From Actinomycetota bacterium (GTDB lineage: Bacteria; Actinomycetota; Actinomycetes; JACCUZ01), in contig JAVEDI010000077.1 of assembly GCA_030841035.1 (NCBI GenBank), positions 1 through 42,143 of the forward strand: 42,143 nucleotides of DNA. The letters are read 5' to 3'. Shown here one piece after another: positions 25,191 to 32,506 of the stretch. Both the position numbers and the translations under genes were made by a program. The notes under the pieces were generated by a model that was not told the DNA's origin, did no database searches, and saw only the letters and a list, made by a program, of their open reading frames with translations. The number at the start of each line of letters is the position of its first letter. Positions within the stretch are counted from its first letter, which is position 1.

Positions 25191-25631
25191 GTGTCCCACA
25201 TTCGATCCCATCGCGTCCTGATCGTGACCGATACGGCCGAGCCAAGCCGCTCGCTACGCGAGGCCATACGCCACCGCGCCGAGAACGGCGACGCCCGGTT
25301 CCGCCTGATCGTGCTGAATCCCGCCCAGGCAGAGCTTCACCTGCTGCACCCCGAGCGCCACGACAAGGCGGCGGAAGCGGAAAGCGTCCTTCGCTCAACG
25401 CTGCCGCAACTTGAGTTGGCCGCGCACGCCCCGGTCATCGGCTCCGTCTCCGTTCGGCACGATCCGATGGATGCGATCGAGGAGACTCTCTTCGCCGAGC
25501 CAGTCGACGAGATCATCCTCGATGTGCCAGCTCACCGCCTCTCCTCCTGGCTACACCAAGACCTCGAGCACCGGCTTGTCCACTTCCACATTCCCGTCCT
25601 GACAATCCGCCATGGGGACACAGCCCGCTAA
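25191..25631 (+). CDS. Small UspA-like alpha/beta protein
   Basis: A 146-residue soluble protein with a Rossmann-like alternation: V-L-I-V-T-D strand at the start, F-R-L-I-V-L-N-P, a helix with repeated Glu/Ala, H-A-P-V-I-G-S-V-S-V, D-E-I-I-L-D-V-P-A-H and a last strand I-P-V-L-T-I-R-H. This resembles universal-stress-protein folds, but the G-x2-G-x9-G(S/T) ATP motif is not evident. GTG 25191 has GAGGAG 5 nt upstream and is preferred to GTG 25179. Downstream of the COG4705 gene by 8 nt and so in the same operon. Confidence 0.65.
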   Translation: MSHIRSHRVLIVTDTAEPSRSLREAIRHRAENGDARFRLIVLNPAQAELHLLHPERHDKAAEAESVLRSTLPQLELAAHAPVIGSVSVRHDPMDAIEETLFAEPVDEIILDVPAHRLSSWLHQDLEHRLVHFHIPVLTIRHGDTAR

Positions 25632-25790
25632 GTCCGCAGGCTATGTGCAGAATTCGGGCTCCGCCGCACCCGGCTCCCTTGGAAACCTGAGAGTGAAGGG
25701 TGACCATGGCAGTCACGACGGAACCGAACGCCGCCCCTCGTCCCCGGCTTCACGCGCCCTGGCCGCGGAGTGAGGATTAGAGTCAGTTCC
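25632..25790. other. Spacer after the element-2 operon
   Basis: No gene. A short GAAACCTGAGAGTGAAGGGTGACCATGG sequence near 25680-25710 looks like a start region but its frame stops quickly. Confidence 0.3.
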
Positions 25791-26231
25791 GTGAGCGCTG
25801 ACGTCGTTGCGCTCGGGGCCTGGTGCGACCTTGTGCTACCCGAGAAGTCCACCGCGTCGCCGGGCAGTCTGTCTTTCGACGTGCACGAGTTCGCGGTGCT
25901 CGCGGACGGTCGTCGTGTCACTCTTCACGCCGACCGAGGATTCTCGTCGTTTGCTCAGATCAGTTCAGCCGAGGGCGGCGCGTGGAGCGAAGTGGCGGAT
26001 CCGTGGGCGTTGATGACGAGGGAGAGCGTGGAGTCCGGTGTGCGCAGCGTCGTCCAACCGGATGATGACGAGTCCCCTGACGAGCACCCGTATGCATGGT
26101 TGTCCGCCCTGCTGAGACAGCACGGTGTGGACGTCTCGGGGGAGCACTTGAGACGCCTCCCGTATCGCATCGAGTTCAGCGACCGGCTGGAACGCCGGTT
26201 AACAGATACGCGGCGCAACGGTGCGGTGTAG
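25791..26231 (+). CDS. Hypothetical protein (about 146 residues)
   Basis: I do not recognise it with certainty. The sequence S-A-D-V-V-A-L-G-A-W-C-D-L-V-L-P then F-D-V-H-E-F-A-V-L-A-D-G-R-R-V-T-L-H, W-A-L-M-T-R-E-S and Y-A-W-L-S-A-L-L-R looks like a real folded soluble protein, and codon use is coding-like. GTG 25791 is chosen because the sequence becomes protein-like there; GTG 25770 would add 7 residues. It ends beside the integrase fragment, so it is the last cargo gene of element 2. Confidence 0.5.
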   Translation: MSADVVALGAWCDLVLPEKSTASPGSLSFDVHEFAVLADGRRVTLHADRGFSSFAQISSAEGGAWSEVADPWALMTRESVESGVRSVVQPDDDESPDEHPYAWLSALLRQHGVDVSGEHLRRLPYRIEFSDRLERRLTDTRRNGAV

Positions 26232-26284
26232 CCGGTCCTCAGCGGCCGGCGGCTCGCCGCAAGGGAATGACCGAGGCACAGCAA

Positions 26285-26425
26285 ATCCCGACAGCGCCTC
26301 GGCGATCGCGGCCTCCCGGTCGGCCGCGGCGTGCTGGTAGTGCATCGCAGCAGCAGGCGTCGAGTGACCCATCCGCGCCATCAGCTGCGCGAGCGTGGTG
26401 CCGGTCGCCGCCGCGAGAGTGGCGC
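26285..26425 (-). pseudogene. C-terminal fragment of the element-2 integrase
   Basis: The minus strand encodes T-L-A-Q-L-M-A-R-M-G-H-S-T-P-A-A-A-M-H-Y-Q-H-A-A-A-D-R-E, almost identical to residues 323-350 of the element-1 integrase, including its active-site His and Tyr. Nothing of the N-terminal four fifths remains; at about 26425 the homology stops abruptly. The reading frame then runs on past the normal end. A deletion relic marking the right edge of element 2. Confidence 0.8.
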
Positions 26426-26535
26426 GCTCGCCTGCGGCGCGTTCGACTACGTTCGCAAGGAAGACCTCAGCCCGCGGGTGTTCCGGCAGGCTTTCGGGGA
26501 TTGAAGCCGGACAGCGCTGTCAGCGGCACAGGACC

Positions 26536-27969
26536 CTAGTCGCGTAGGGCTAGGTGCGCCGCGTGCCAGCCGCCCATGCCGTGCACCCCGCCGCCCGGTG
26601 GCGTGCTGGCCGAACAGAGGTAGACCCCTCGGGCCGGCGTCGACCACGGCCGCGCCGCAAGCACCGGCCGGGCGACGAACTGGCGTAGATCGGCGGACCC
26701 GCCGCCGAGGTCACCGCCGACGAGGTTGGCGTCGAAGTCCTCGAGCTGCGCCGGTGTGAGGTGGTGCCGAGCCAGGACCAGATCGCGGAAGCCCGGGGCG
26801 AAGCGTTCTAGCTGCGCCTCGATCGCCTCGGTCATGTCGGCCGGCGAGCCGTTCGGGACGTGGCAGTACGCCCACAGCGTGTGCTGCCCGGCCGGCGCTC
26901 GGGTCGGGTCGGCAACGGTGGGTTGCACGCACATGACGAAGGGACGGTCCGGGTGCCGTCCGTGCGCCACGTCGGCCTCGGCGGCGGCGATCTCGTCCAG
27001 CGTGCCGCCGACGTGCACGGTACCGGCTTGCTGAACCCGGGAGTCGAGCCAAGGCATGCGGCCGGCCAGCGCGTAGTCGAGCTTGAACACCCCCGGCCCG
27101 TAGCGGAACCGGCTCAGGCGACGTCGATAGCCGGACGGCAACCGGTCGCCCGCGATCGCGACGAGCTGCCGGGGGGTGAGATCCAGCAGGAGTGTGCGGG
27201 CCGGTGGGAGCTCCCGCAGGTCACGGACCGTCGTGCCGGTATGGATCTCGCCACCAGCCCTCTCCAGCCGGGCGGCGAGCGCGCGAGCCAGGTTCTCGGT
27301 GCCGCCGACCACCAGCGGCCAGCCCACCGAATGGGCGAGTCCGGCGAGGAACGTGCCGTAGCCGCCGCTGCTCGGTGCCCGCAGGCTCAGGACCGAATGC
27401 GCACCCATCCCGGCCAGGGCGGCCCGCGCCCGGGGTTCGCGAAACGCCAACCTCGCGAGCGCCGCCGCTGGCAGGACACCGGTCGCTCCGTATCGAATCA
27501 GTGCCGGCGCGGCCCGCAGCGCCTTCGACGGCGACAGCGGCGACAGGAGCGCGTCGACCAACGGTTGATGCCCGGCGGGGCCGACCAGGCGCCGCCACGC
27601 CGGCCCGTCCCTGCCCAGTTCAGCGACCGTTCGGTCAAGCTCCCGATAGACCAGCACAGCGTCGGCGTTGGCCAGCGGGTGCGCCGTCGGGACGGGCGAG
27701 TGCGCCCATTGCACTTCGTCGACCGTGAGCCGCAGCTCACGGAACGCTGGTGACGCGAGCGCCAGGGGGAGGACCGCCGCGCCGACATCGTGGCGGAAGC
27801 CAGGCAATGTCAGCTCTTCGCTCCGCATCGCACCGCCGATCCTCCCGGCCGCCTCCACCAGGAGTACCCGCCGGCCGTGGTTGGCCAGGACCAGCGCGCC
27901 CATCAGCCCGTTTGGCCCGGAGCCGACGACGACCGCGTCGAACCCGTCGGAGCGAGAGGGTCCGGTCAC
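26536..27969 (-). CDS. NAD(P)/FAD-dependent oxidoreductase (phytoene-desaturase-like)
   Basis: A 477-residue flavoprotein of the amine-oxidase / carotenoid-desaturase-like group. The N-terminal dinucleotide motif is V-V-V-G-S-G-P-N-G-L (residues about 11-20) and E-A-A-G-R-I-G-G-A; a substrate domain fills the middle, with G-G-x-E-N-L-A-R-A-L; the C-terminal FAD motif is V-Y-L-C-S-A-S-T-P-P-G-G-G-V-H-G-M-G-G, as in the family. The product is unknown. The GTG 27969 is followed at once by the FAD-binding strand; its first bases overlap the stop of a degenerate histidine-kinase fragment. It is chromosomal in character (high GC) and probably lies outside element 2. Confidence 0.85.
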   Translation of the reverse strand: MTGPSRSDGFDAVVVGSGPNGLMGALVLANHGRRVLLVEAAGRIGGAMRSEELTLPGFRHDVGAAVLPLALASPAFRELRLTVDEVQWAHSPVPTAHPLANADAVLVYRELDRTVAELGRDGPAWRRLVGPAGHQPLVDALLSPLSPSKALRAAPALIRYGATGVLPAAALARLAFREPRARAALAGMGAHSVLSLRAPSSGGYGTFLAGLAHSVGWPLVVGGTENLARALAARLERAGGEIHTGTTVRDLRELPPARTLLLDLTPRQLVAIAGDRLPSGYRRRLSRFRYGPGVFKLDYALAGRMPWLDSRVQQAGTVHVGGTLDEIAAAEADVAHGRHPDRPFVMCVQPTVADPTRAPAGQHTLWAYCHVPNGSPADMTEAIEAQLERFAPGFRDLVLARHHLTPAQLEDFDANLVGGDLGGGSADLRQFVARPVLAARPWSTPARGVYLCSASTPPGGGVHGMGGWHAAHLALRD

Positions 27970-28190
27970 GTCTGCGCGGTGGTCAGCGTCGCCCGTTGCA
28001 GCGGCTGCACCGGGATGCCCACCCGCACCGTGGTCACGGAGCCGGGGTCGGACTCGACCGACAGCTCGCCGTTGACGGCGCCGATGCGGTCCTGCGTGTG
28101 CACGAATCCATGTCCGAGCACGGTAGCCGACACCTCGGAGCCGGCTCTTCCGGCGTTCTGCATCGCTTCGAGACAACAGAAGTAGGCCGC
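27966..28190 (-). pseudogene. Internally deleted C-terminus of a NarX/DegS-type histidine kinase
   Basis: Residues read E-V-E-T-A-A-Y-F-C-C-L-E-A-M-Q-N-A (N-box of a HisKA_3-type ATPase) and, after a gap of several tens of residues, G-H-G-F-V-H-T-Q-D-R-I-G-A-V-N-G-E-L-S-V-E-S and T-T-V-R-V-G-I-P-V. The D-x-G-x-G box between them and everything upstream are missing. The stop overlaps the start of the oxidoreductase. A decayed fragment. Confidence 0.7.
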
Positions 28191-28236
28191 CGTCTCGACC
28201 TCCTCGGGGAATCGGCCGGAGGAGACTGGCGCGGTG

Positions 28237-28671
28237 ATGGCATTGTGGCCGCCCGACCAGGCGGTCGTCTGGCGGGGCCACGGCCTCGTGCTGCGTGAGT
28301 GGACGGGGGACGACGCGGACTCGATGGTGCGGCTCTTCGACACCGAGGAGATGAACCGTTGGACGCCGCTGGTCTCGCCCTTCGACCGCGATGTTGCCCT
28401 GCAGTACGTCGAGCAGGCGCGTCGCTCGCGCCGGCAGCTGGGGACGCTGCAGCTGGCGGTCACCGAGGACGGCGCGGCTCCGCTCGGTGAGGTATTGATC
28501 TTCCCCGCGACCGCAGGCATCCGGACCGCTCGGCTCACGATCGCCACCGACAACGTGCGAAGTCAGCGCGTGGCGGTCGCGGCGGGCTTCGCCTTGACCG
28601 GGGCGCCCCTGACACAGCGAAGGCGAAAGGGGTTCGTCCTCACGATGGCGGTGTGGGAGCGCGCCCTATGA
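28237..28671 (+). pseudogene. GNAT acetyltransferase lacking the acetyl-CoA loop (internal deletion)
   Basis: 144 residues. The start (G-L-V-L-R-E-W-T-G-D-D-A) and end (A-R-L-T-I-A-T-D-N-V-R-S-Q-R-V-A-V-A-A-G-F) are those of RimJ/RimL-type N-acetyltransferases. Between L-G-E-V-L-I-F-P and I-R-T-A-R-L, where the family has about 30-40 residues with the (Q/R)-x-x-G-x-(G/A) acetyl-CoA loop, only a few residues remain and the frame is kept. It is therefore probably inactive although open. ATG 28237 fits the family N-terminus. Confidence 0.65.
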
Positions 28672-28675
28672 CGCT

Positions 28676-28701
28676 GGGACCGGGGGGAGCGGCTAGGTCC
28701 C
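28676..28701. terminator. Weak hairpin between GNAT remnant and subtilase gene
   Basis: GGGACC (28676-28681) can pair with GGTCCC (28696-28701) around a 14-nt loop between two convergent genes. No U-run. Confidence 0.25.
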
Positions 28702-28720
28702 GTGCCCTGTGACGACGGGA

Positions 28721-30478
28721 TCAGTGGTCGTCGTCCCTGCCGATCGATGCTGCGTAGGCGTTCACGATGCCCCGGCCGTAGAAGCCGTTCCTCTGCGGTG
28801 GTCCGTCGCAGGTTGCCTCCTCGTGGCCCACTGAGCCATCGGCTCGGACGCGGGTGTACTCGAACAGGCGCGGCTGCGGACAGGCATGCGGCACCGCGGT
28901 GCGCAACAGCGTCTCCCGCGTCTTGTCGGCGGCCAGCCCGAGGCCGCCGTGCGCCTTGTCGACACGCCCGAACCGGCTCACGATGAGCGCTGCTACTCCC
29001 ACGGCGTGCGGGGACGCCATCGAGGTGCCTTGCAGGTACTGGTAGTACGCGCAGGTGCTGCCGTTGCAGTCGCGGACGACGAACGGGTTGTTCGGGGTCC
29101 CGTCCGGGTTGAGGTCACCGTTGAGCTCTGCCAGCGCAGCGGGGTACGCCGCGAGCACGAGGTTGCGTGGGTCACCGGTGTTGTTGGGAGAGTCGTAAAA
29201 GTCCCCACCGGGCGCTGCGATGTCGGTCTGCTCGAGGCCGTAGTTGGAGTAGTACGCCTTGCGGGTGGTCGGCCCGGTGGCGCTGACGGCGACGACGCCG
29301 CGCGACTCCGTCGGAACGGTGATGCAGGAGTTGTCCACCACGCGGTGCCGTGCCGACCCCAGCGGGAAGTCGGGGCTCGTGTCGTCGACGGTCGGGTGGC
29401 CGAGATCGGTGGCCTCGTTGCCCTCGGCAGCGACGGGCAGCACTCCGTGGTCGACCGCATAGGTCACGGCACGCTGCGTCGCTTCCCGGATGACCCGCTG
29501 CTCGTTCTGCTCGGCCGGTGAGTCGGCCGGGTTGTTGAGGCAGTTGAACAGCCACGGGTCGGTGAAGAAGCTCATGTTGACCACATCGACACCGATGTCG
29601 CCGGCGTACACGAGGGCATCGAGGGTGGGCTGGAGGAAGAAGAACCCCGTGTCCTGGCCGGCGCGGATGTTCACCAACGTGACGCCAGGAGCGACACCGG
29701 CGATGCCGAGGGAGTTGATCGGTGACCCGATGGTGCTGGCGACGTGAGTGCCGTGACCGTCGTCGTCCTCGTCGGCGGGGTCGACACAGCTGGGGTGCTC
29801 GCACGGTCCGTCGATGTCCGGCATGTCGGTGACGAAGTTGCGGCTCAGCGCCAGGTTGAAGTTCGGGGCGATGTCCGGGTGACTGCCATCGACTCCTGTG
29901 TCGATGATCCCCACCATCACCTGCTTGCTCCCGGGGTTCACGGCGTACGAGCCCGTCGCGGTGGCGCCGATCTGACGCATGTCCCACTGACGGTTGGCCA
30001 GCGGTTCCGGCGCGACTCCGGCGCCCGCCGCTGCCGTCGAGGGTGCGTCCGACTGGCCCCCGCTGCCCTTGGCCGCGTCGCGTTGCGGTGTCAGCCGCTC
30101 CAGGTCCTGCACTCTCGCGCGCTTCTCCGCCGGTGCCACGCCGATGACTCGGTTGCGGGCCGCTCCCACGACCGCCGCACTCGCATCGACCTTCGAGACG
30201 AACGCAGGGTCGGCGCTGGTCGCCAGCGCGAAGCCGATCTTGTTCTCCTTGACGATCGAACCACCGGCCGCGGCGATGGCCGCACGCGCGACACTCGGGC
30301 TCTCGCCTTGCTTGTACAGCACGACGTACTGTGGCGTGCCTGCAGCGGTGACCGAGCGGTCGCCGGTTGCGGCCCTCACGCGTGGGGCGGCGTCCCCCGG
30401 GCCCGAGGCGGCGACCGAGATCGTCGTGGCCACCAGTGTCGAAACGGCGATACCTGCGAAGATCCGGTTGCGGCGCAT
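28721..30478 (-). CDS. Secreted S8 serine peptidase (subtilase)
   Basis: A 585-residue exported protease. A signal peptide (R-R-N-R, then a hydrophobic stretch, cleavage near residue 31, A-A-P) and an I9-type propeptide region (Y-V-V-L-Y-K-Q-G) precede the catalytic domain. Catalytic triad: Asp193 (I-I-D-T-G-V-D), His242 (D-G-H-G-T-H-V-A), Ser486 (G-T-S-M-A-S-P-H); Asn354 lies in the oxyanion segment A-E-G-N-E. The mature enzyme has several cysteines consistent with an extracellular location. ATG 30478 has GGAG 7 nt upstream; 27 residues upstream in frame lack signal-peptide character. The C-terminus is short, with no extra binding domain. Confidence 0.9.
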   Translation of the reverse strand: MRRNRIFAGIAVSTLVATTISVAASGPGDAAPRVRAATGDRSVTAAGTPQYVVLYKQGESPSVARAAIAAAGGSIVKENKIGFALATSADPAFVSKVDASAAVVGAARNRVIGVAPAEKRARVQDLERLTPQRDAAKGSGGQSDAPSTAAAGAGVAPEPLANRQWDMRQIGATATGSYAVNPGSKQVMVGIIDTGVDGSHPDIAPNFNLALSRNFVTDMPDIDGPCEHPSCVDPADEDDDGHGTHVASTIGSPINSLGIAGVAPGVTLVNIRAGQDTGFFFLQPTLDALVYAGDIGVDVVNMSFFTDPWLFNCLNNPADSPAEQNEQRVIREATQRAVTYAVDHGVLPVAAEGNEATDLGHPTVDDTSPDFPLGSARHRVVDNSCITVPTESRGVVAVSATGPTTRKAYYSNYGLEQTDIAAPGGDFYDSPNNTGDPRNLVLAAYPAALAELNGDLNPDGTPNNPFVVRDCNGSTCAYYQYLQGTSMASPHAVGVAALIVSRFGRVDKAHGGLGLAADKTRETLLRTAVPHACPQPRLFEYTRVRADGSVGHEEATCDGPPQRNGFYGRGIVNAYAASIGRDDDH

Positions 30479-30593
30479 CTGCGGCTCCTGCCCGGGCTCA
30501 CCCCGTTGTGAGCTCTTGTTGCGAGACCATATGGCCGCCCGCGACCCGAGGGAAGACACCTCCGGCGCGCACGGCCACCCGTCGACCTGGGCG

Positions 30594-30599
30594 TAGCCT
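30594..30599 (+). promoter_or_regulatory. Candidate -10 element for a leaderless transcript of the sugar dehydrogenase
   Basis: TAGCCT, 7 nt before ATG 30607, with no Shine-Dalgarno. Same geometry as the hutH and hutU starts. Confidence 0.35.
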
Positions 30600-30606
30600 T
30601 CCCGGC

Positions 30607-31788
30607 ATGATCCGACACACCGGAGGCTCCGGTCGACGCGCCGTCGGCCGCGCCGGGCGCCTCGCGCTCGCCCTGTTGCTCGCCCTCCCGCTCGCGGGTC
30701 TGCCGCACACCGCCGCCAACGCGGCCTCGATCAGCTGGGTACGTCGTGCCGGTGGCTTCGAGCAGCCCACGCAGGTGACCAGCGCCCACGACGGCACGGG
30801 CCGGATGTTCGTGGTGGAGAAGACCGGTCGGGTCCGGATCTATCGCAACGGCCACGTACTGGCGCGGCCCTTCCTCGACCTGCGGTCGCTGGTGAAGACC
30901 GACGGAGAGGGCGGGTTGCTGAGCATCGCGTTCCACCCCCGCTGGCGGTCGCACCCCTACCTCTGGGCGGCGTACGTCGACAAGGCCGGCGACCTGCGGG
31001 TGTCGCGGTTCAAGGCGCGCACCTACCGGGCCGCCACGGTCGGGATCTCCACGGCCCGTCGGGTCATCGACGTACCGCACCCGCACCAGTTCTCCAACCA
31101 CTTCGCCGGGCAGCTCGTCTTCGGGCGCGGCGGCATGCTGTTCCTCTCCACCGGCGACGGAGGGGGCGGCGGTGACCCGTTCGACCACGGGCAGTCCACG
31201 GCGACGCTGCAGGGCAAGATCCTGCGCCTGCAGGTGGTGGGGGCGCGCCGGGCGTGCGGCCGGGCCTACTGCATCCCGCGCGGCAACCCGTTCGCGGGCC
31301 ACCGGCCCGGTCGTGGCGAGATCTGGCTCTACGGCCTGCGCAACGCGTGGCGGTTCTCCGTCGACCCGGCGACGGGCGACTTGTGGATCGGCGACGTCGG
31401 GCAGGGCGCCGTCGAGGAGGTCGACCATGTCCGCCGCGGCGTCGCAGGACTGAACCTCGGGTGGTCCTGCCGTGAGGGCAACACCGTCTTCAACGCCGCC
31501 CGCTGCAGGCCCGGTGCGCGCCTGACGCCACCGGTCTTCAGCTATGACCACTCCTACGGGCAGGCCATCACGGGCGGCTTCGTCTACCGAGGCGCGCGTT
31601 TCCGCTCCCTGCTGGGCGGCCGCTACATCGGTGGCGACTTCGGCTCCGGGAAGGTCTTCCACTCCTCGCCGAACGGCCTCGTGACGGCCGGCAGGCTCCC
31701 GGGTGTCACCAGCTTCGGTGAGGACGGGTCACGCGAGCTGTGGGCCGTCACGATCGACGGCGGCCTGTTCGCGATGGCAGCCTCGTAG
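30607..31788 (+). CDS. Secreted PQQ-dependent sugar dehydrogenase-like protein
   Basis: A 393-residue six-bladed beta-propeller of the soluble aldose/glucose dehydrogenase (GSDH) family. A signal peptide of about 40 residues ends A-N-A-A-S. Family segments: F-E-Q-P-T-Q-V-T, E-K-T-G-R-V-R-I-Y, E-G-G-L-L-S-I-A-F-H-P, S-T-G-D-G-G, L-Q-G-K-I-L-R-L, Y-G-L-R-N-A-W-R-F-S, W-I-G-D-V-G-Q and G-E-D-G-S-R-E-L-W. It would oxidise sugars with PQQ and calcium outside the membrane; substrate unproven. Cys pairs fit export. It starts with ATG 30607, and two bases after its stop the MOSC gene begins. Confidence 0.87.
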   Translation: MIRHTGGSGRRAVGRAGRLALALLLALPLAGLPHTAANAASISWVRRAGGFEQPTQVTSAHDGTGRMFVVEKTGRVRIYRNGHVLARPFLDLRSLVKTDGEGGLLSIAFHPRWRSHPYLWAAYVDKAGDLRVSRFKARTYRAATVGISTARRVIDVPHPHQFSNHFAGQLVFGRGGMLFLSTGDGGGGGDPFDHGQSTATLQGKILRLQVVGARRACGRAYCIPRGNPFAGHRPGRGEIWLYGLRNAWRFSVDPATGDLWIGDVGQGAVEEVDHVRRGVAGLNLGWSCREGNTVFNAARCRPGARLTPPVFSYDHSYGQAITGGFVYRGARFRSLLGGRYIGGDFGSGKVFHSSPNGLVTAGRLPGVTSFGEDGSRELWAVTIDGGLFAMAAS

Positions 31789-31790
31789 CC

Positions 31791-32402
31791 GTGACGACCG
31801 CCCGGGTGCACCAGCTGTGGATCTTCCCGGTCAAGTCGATGCGCGGCACGTCGGTGTTCGAGGCAGACGTGACGGCGGGTGGCCTGGCCCACGACCGGGC
31901 GTGGGCCGTGGTGGACCCGGGCGGTACGACGGTCAGCGCGGCGCAGGAGCCTCGGCTGCGTCAGGTGGCAGCCCGGGTCGTCGAACAGCCGGGCGGCCCG
32001 TCGGTCGCGATCGACGTGCCGGGTGCCGGGCCGGGTGCCGTCGGCGCGGCCGCGGACCGCGCGTTGTCGCAGTGGCTCGGGCGCCCGCTGCGGCTCGAGC
32101 ACCGCGGCGACGCGGGGTACGTCGACGTCGCACCGGTGCACCTCGTCTCCACGTGGTCGATGAGTGACGCCGCACATGCCGAGCAGTGCGACGCCTGTGA
32201 CGTCAGCGAGCCGCGAGCGAACCTGGTGCTCGACCTCGGGGCGGCGCCCGGGTCGGGGGAGCGCGACTGGGTCGGACTCCAGGTGCGGGTCGGCTCGGCC
32301 ACGCTGGACGTCGTACGACACCCCGACCACTGCCTGGGCGCCTACGCGCAGGTCGTCCATCCGGGGCTGCTGCGCGTCGGTGACGCGGTGACGGTGGGCT
32401 GA
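31791..32402 (+). CDS. MOSC domain protein (YcbX/mARC-like)
   Basis: 203 residues: N-terminal MOSC beta-barrel domain (residues about 3-75, with Y/F-P-V-K-S-M and G-L-A-H-D-R-A-W) followed by the MOSC domain (E-P-R-A-N-L-V-L-D and [10 protein letters not shown], with the cysteine that binds the molybdenum cofactor). Such proteins reduce N-hydroxylated compounds or carry sulfur for cofactor. GTG 31791 directly follows the sugar-dehydrogenase stop, so co-transcription is likely. Confidence 0.82.
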   Translation: MTTARVHQLWIFPVKSMRGTSVFEADVTAGGLAHDRAWAVVDPGGTTVSAAQEPRLRQVAARVVEQPGGPSVAIDVPGAGPGAVGAAADRALSQWLGRPLRLEHRGDAGYVDVAPVHLVSTWSMSDAAHAEQCDACDVSEPRANLVLDLGAAPGSGERDWVGLQVRVGSATLDVVRHPDHCLGAYAQVVHPGLLRVGDAVTVG

Positions 32403-32432
32403 AACCCGGCGGAGCCGATCGGGACCGCTCGC

Positions 32433-32480
32433 TAGCATCGCCGTATCGGGCGTCACGCCCGCCCGCCGGCAGCTGCCGGC
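32433..32480 (+). promoter_or_regulatory. thrS promoter/leader with two palindromes
   Basis: TAGCAT (32433-32438) could be the -10 box. It is followed by a perfect CGGGCG-TCA-CGCCCG hairpin (32447-32461) and the 16-bp perfect palindrome GCCGGCAGCTGCCGGC (32465-32480), 27 nt before the thrS GTG. They could form an RNA structure or bind a dimeric protein. No T-box sequence (AGGGTGGNACC) is seen. Confidence 0.4.
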
Positions 32481-32506
32481 ACTCGCACCGGCTGAAGGGG
32501 TTCACC

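Larger units (their letters stand above)
21824..26425. mobile_element. Remnant of a second, related integrative element in tandem
   Basis: Left end: an att-like 31-mer, a decayed terminator copy, one GTGCCAC and a truncated xis homologue in the same order and orientation as element 1. Right end: a fragment of an integrase C-terminus closely matching the element-1 integrase, in the same orientation. Between them are a two-component system, a COG4705-type protein, a UspA-like protein and a hypothetical. No relaxase is left. The right attachment site and most of the integrase are gone, so it cannot excise on its own. Confidence 0.72.

Noticed and set aside
32403-32506. T-box riboswitch for thrS
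   Set aside because: No specifier stem or T-box sequence; the leader is too short.
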